From NCBI RefSeq assembly GCF_009870755.1, contig NZ_WLZU01000005.1, positions 31,360 to 95,359 on the forward strand: 64,000 bases of DNA, in the 5' to 3' direction. Numbering within the stretch: the first letter of the stretch is position 1; each line of letters starts with the position of its first letter. This DNA is from Streptococcus halichoeri. Its GTDB lineage: Bacteria > Bacillota > Bacilli > Lactobacillales > Streptococcaceae. Positions 63,986 through 64,000 of this stretch are shown here, in pieces. Below the pieces are notes generated by a model. That model saw only the letters and a program-made list of their open reading frames with translations. It had not been told where the DNA came from and did not search any database. Made by a program: the position numbers and the translations under genes.

Positions 63986-64000
63986 ATAGTTATGGCATTT

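Overview
The window is low-GC Firmicutes DNA from a Streptococcus of the pyogenic group. The evidence is gene content and order: ligA-dagK-pulA-glgBCDA, the ntp sodium-type V-ATPase operon, eno-ezrA-gyrB, rapZ-yvcK-whiA-pepD-adcA and a bgaC-type galactoside PTS locus. A preQ1-II riboswitch, so far known only from Streptococcaceae, agrees. The species cannot be fixed. S. pyogenes itself is unlikely, because from what I know of that species it has no glycogen cluster and carries epf and the streptolysin S (sag) genes near eno; neither is seen here. Most genes lie on the minus strand.

Layout: 1-9.6 kb holds glycogen synthesis and debranching (glgA partial, glgD, glgC, glgB, pulA), a lipid kinase and DNA ligase. 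9.8-10.4 kb is the queuosine-precursor transporter queT under a preQ1-II riboswitch. 10.7-19.4 kb is the nine-gene V-ATPase operon (H-I-K-E-C-F-A-B-D). 19.8-22.0 kb is a PfoR-like membrane protein, RidA and a divergent PAS/HTH regulator. 22.3-29.8 kb is a decayed accessory zone: a secreted nuclease broken by one stop codon, a secreted Ser/Gln-rich protein broken at a G6 tract, a relBE toxin-antitoxin pair, an IS3-type remnant, long direct repeats next to eno, and a group IIC intron remnant beside ezrA. 29.8-43.2 kb is core: ezrA, gyrB, a HAD phosphatase, rodA, a RhuM remnant, tRNA-Arg(CCU), rplS, a ClC channel, chorismate mutase, flavodoxin, adenosine deaminase, a GST, a DHH phosphoesterase and rpmE2.

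43.4-51.0 kb is a catabolic locus: a GH35 beta-galactosidase, a mannose-family PTS (EIIA, EIID, EIIC, EIIB), the sugar isomerase AgaS and two GntR/UTRA regulators. The enzyme would trim galactose from glycans, the PTS would import it or a related sugar, and AgaS would process amino-sugar phosphates. EIIC carries a C-terminal frameshift. 51.4-63.8 kb holds zinc-binding AdcA behind likely AdcR sites, the dipeptidase PepDA, whiA-yvcK-rapZ, asnS, aspC, a DUF5590 protein and dinG. A promoter pointing out of the window sits at the right edge.

No complete new defence or biosynthetic system was recognised. The least explained items are the possibly phase-variable secreted protein, a dispersed repeat of about 170 bp ending in a hairpin (two copies 28 kb apart), a 65-bp perfect direct repeat enclosing relBE, and a structured leader before the V-ATPase operon.
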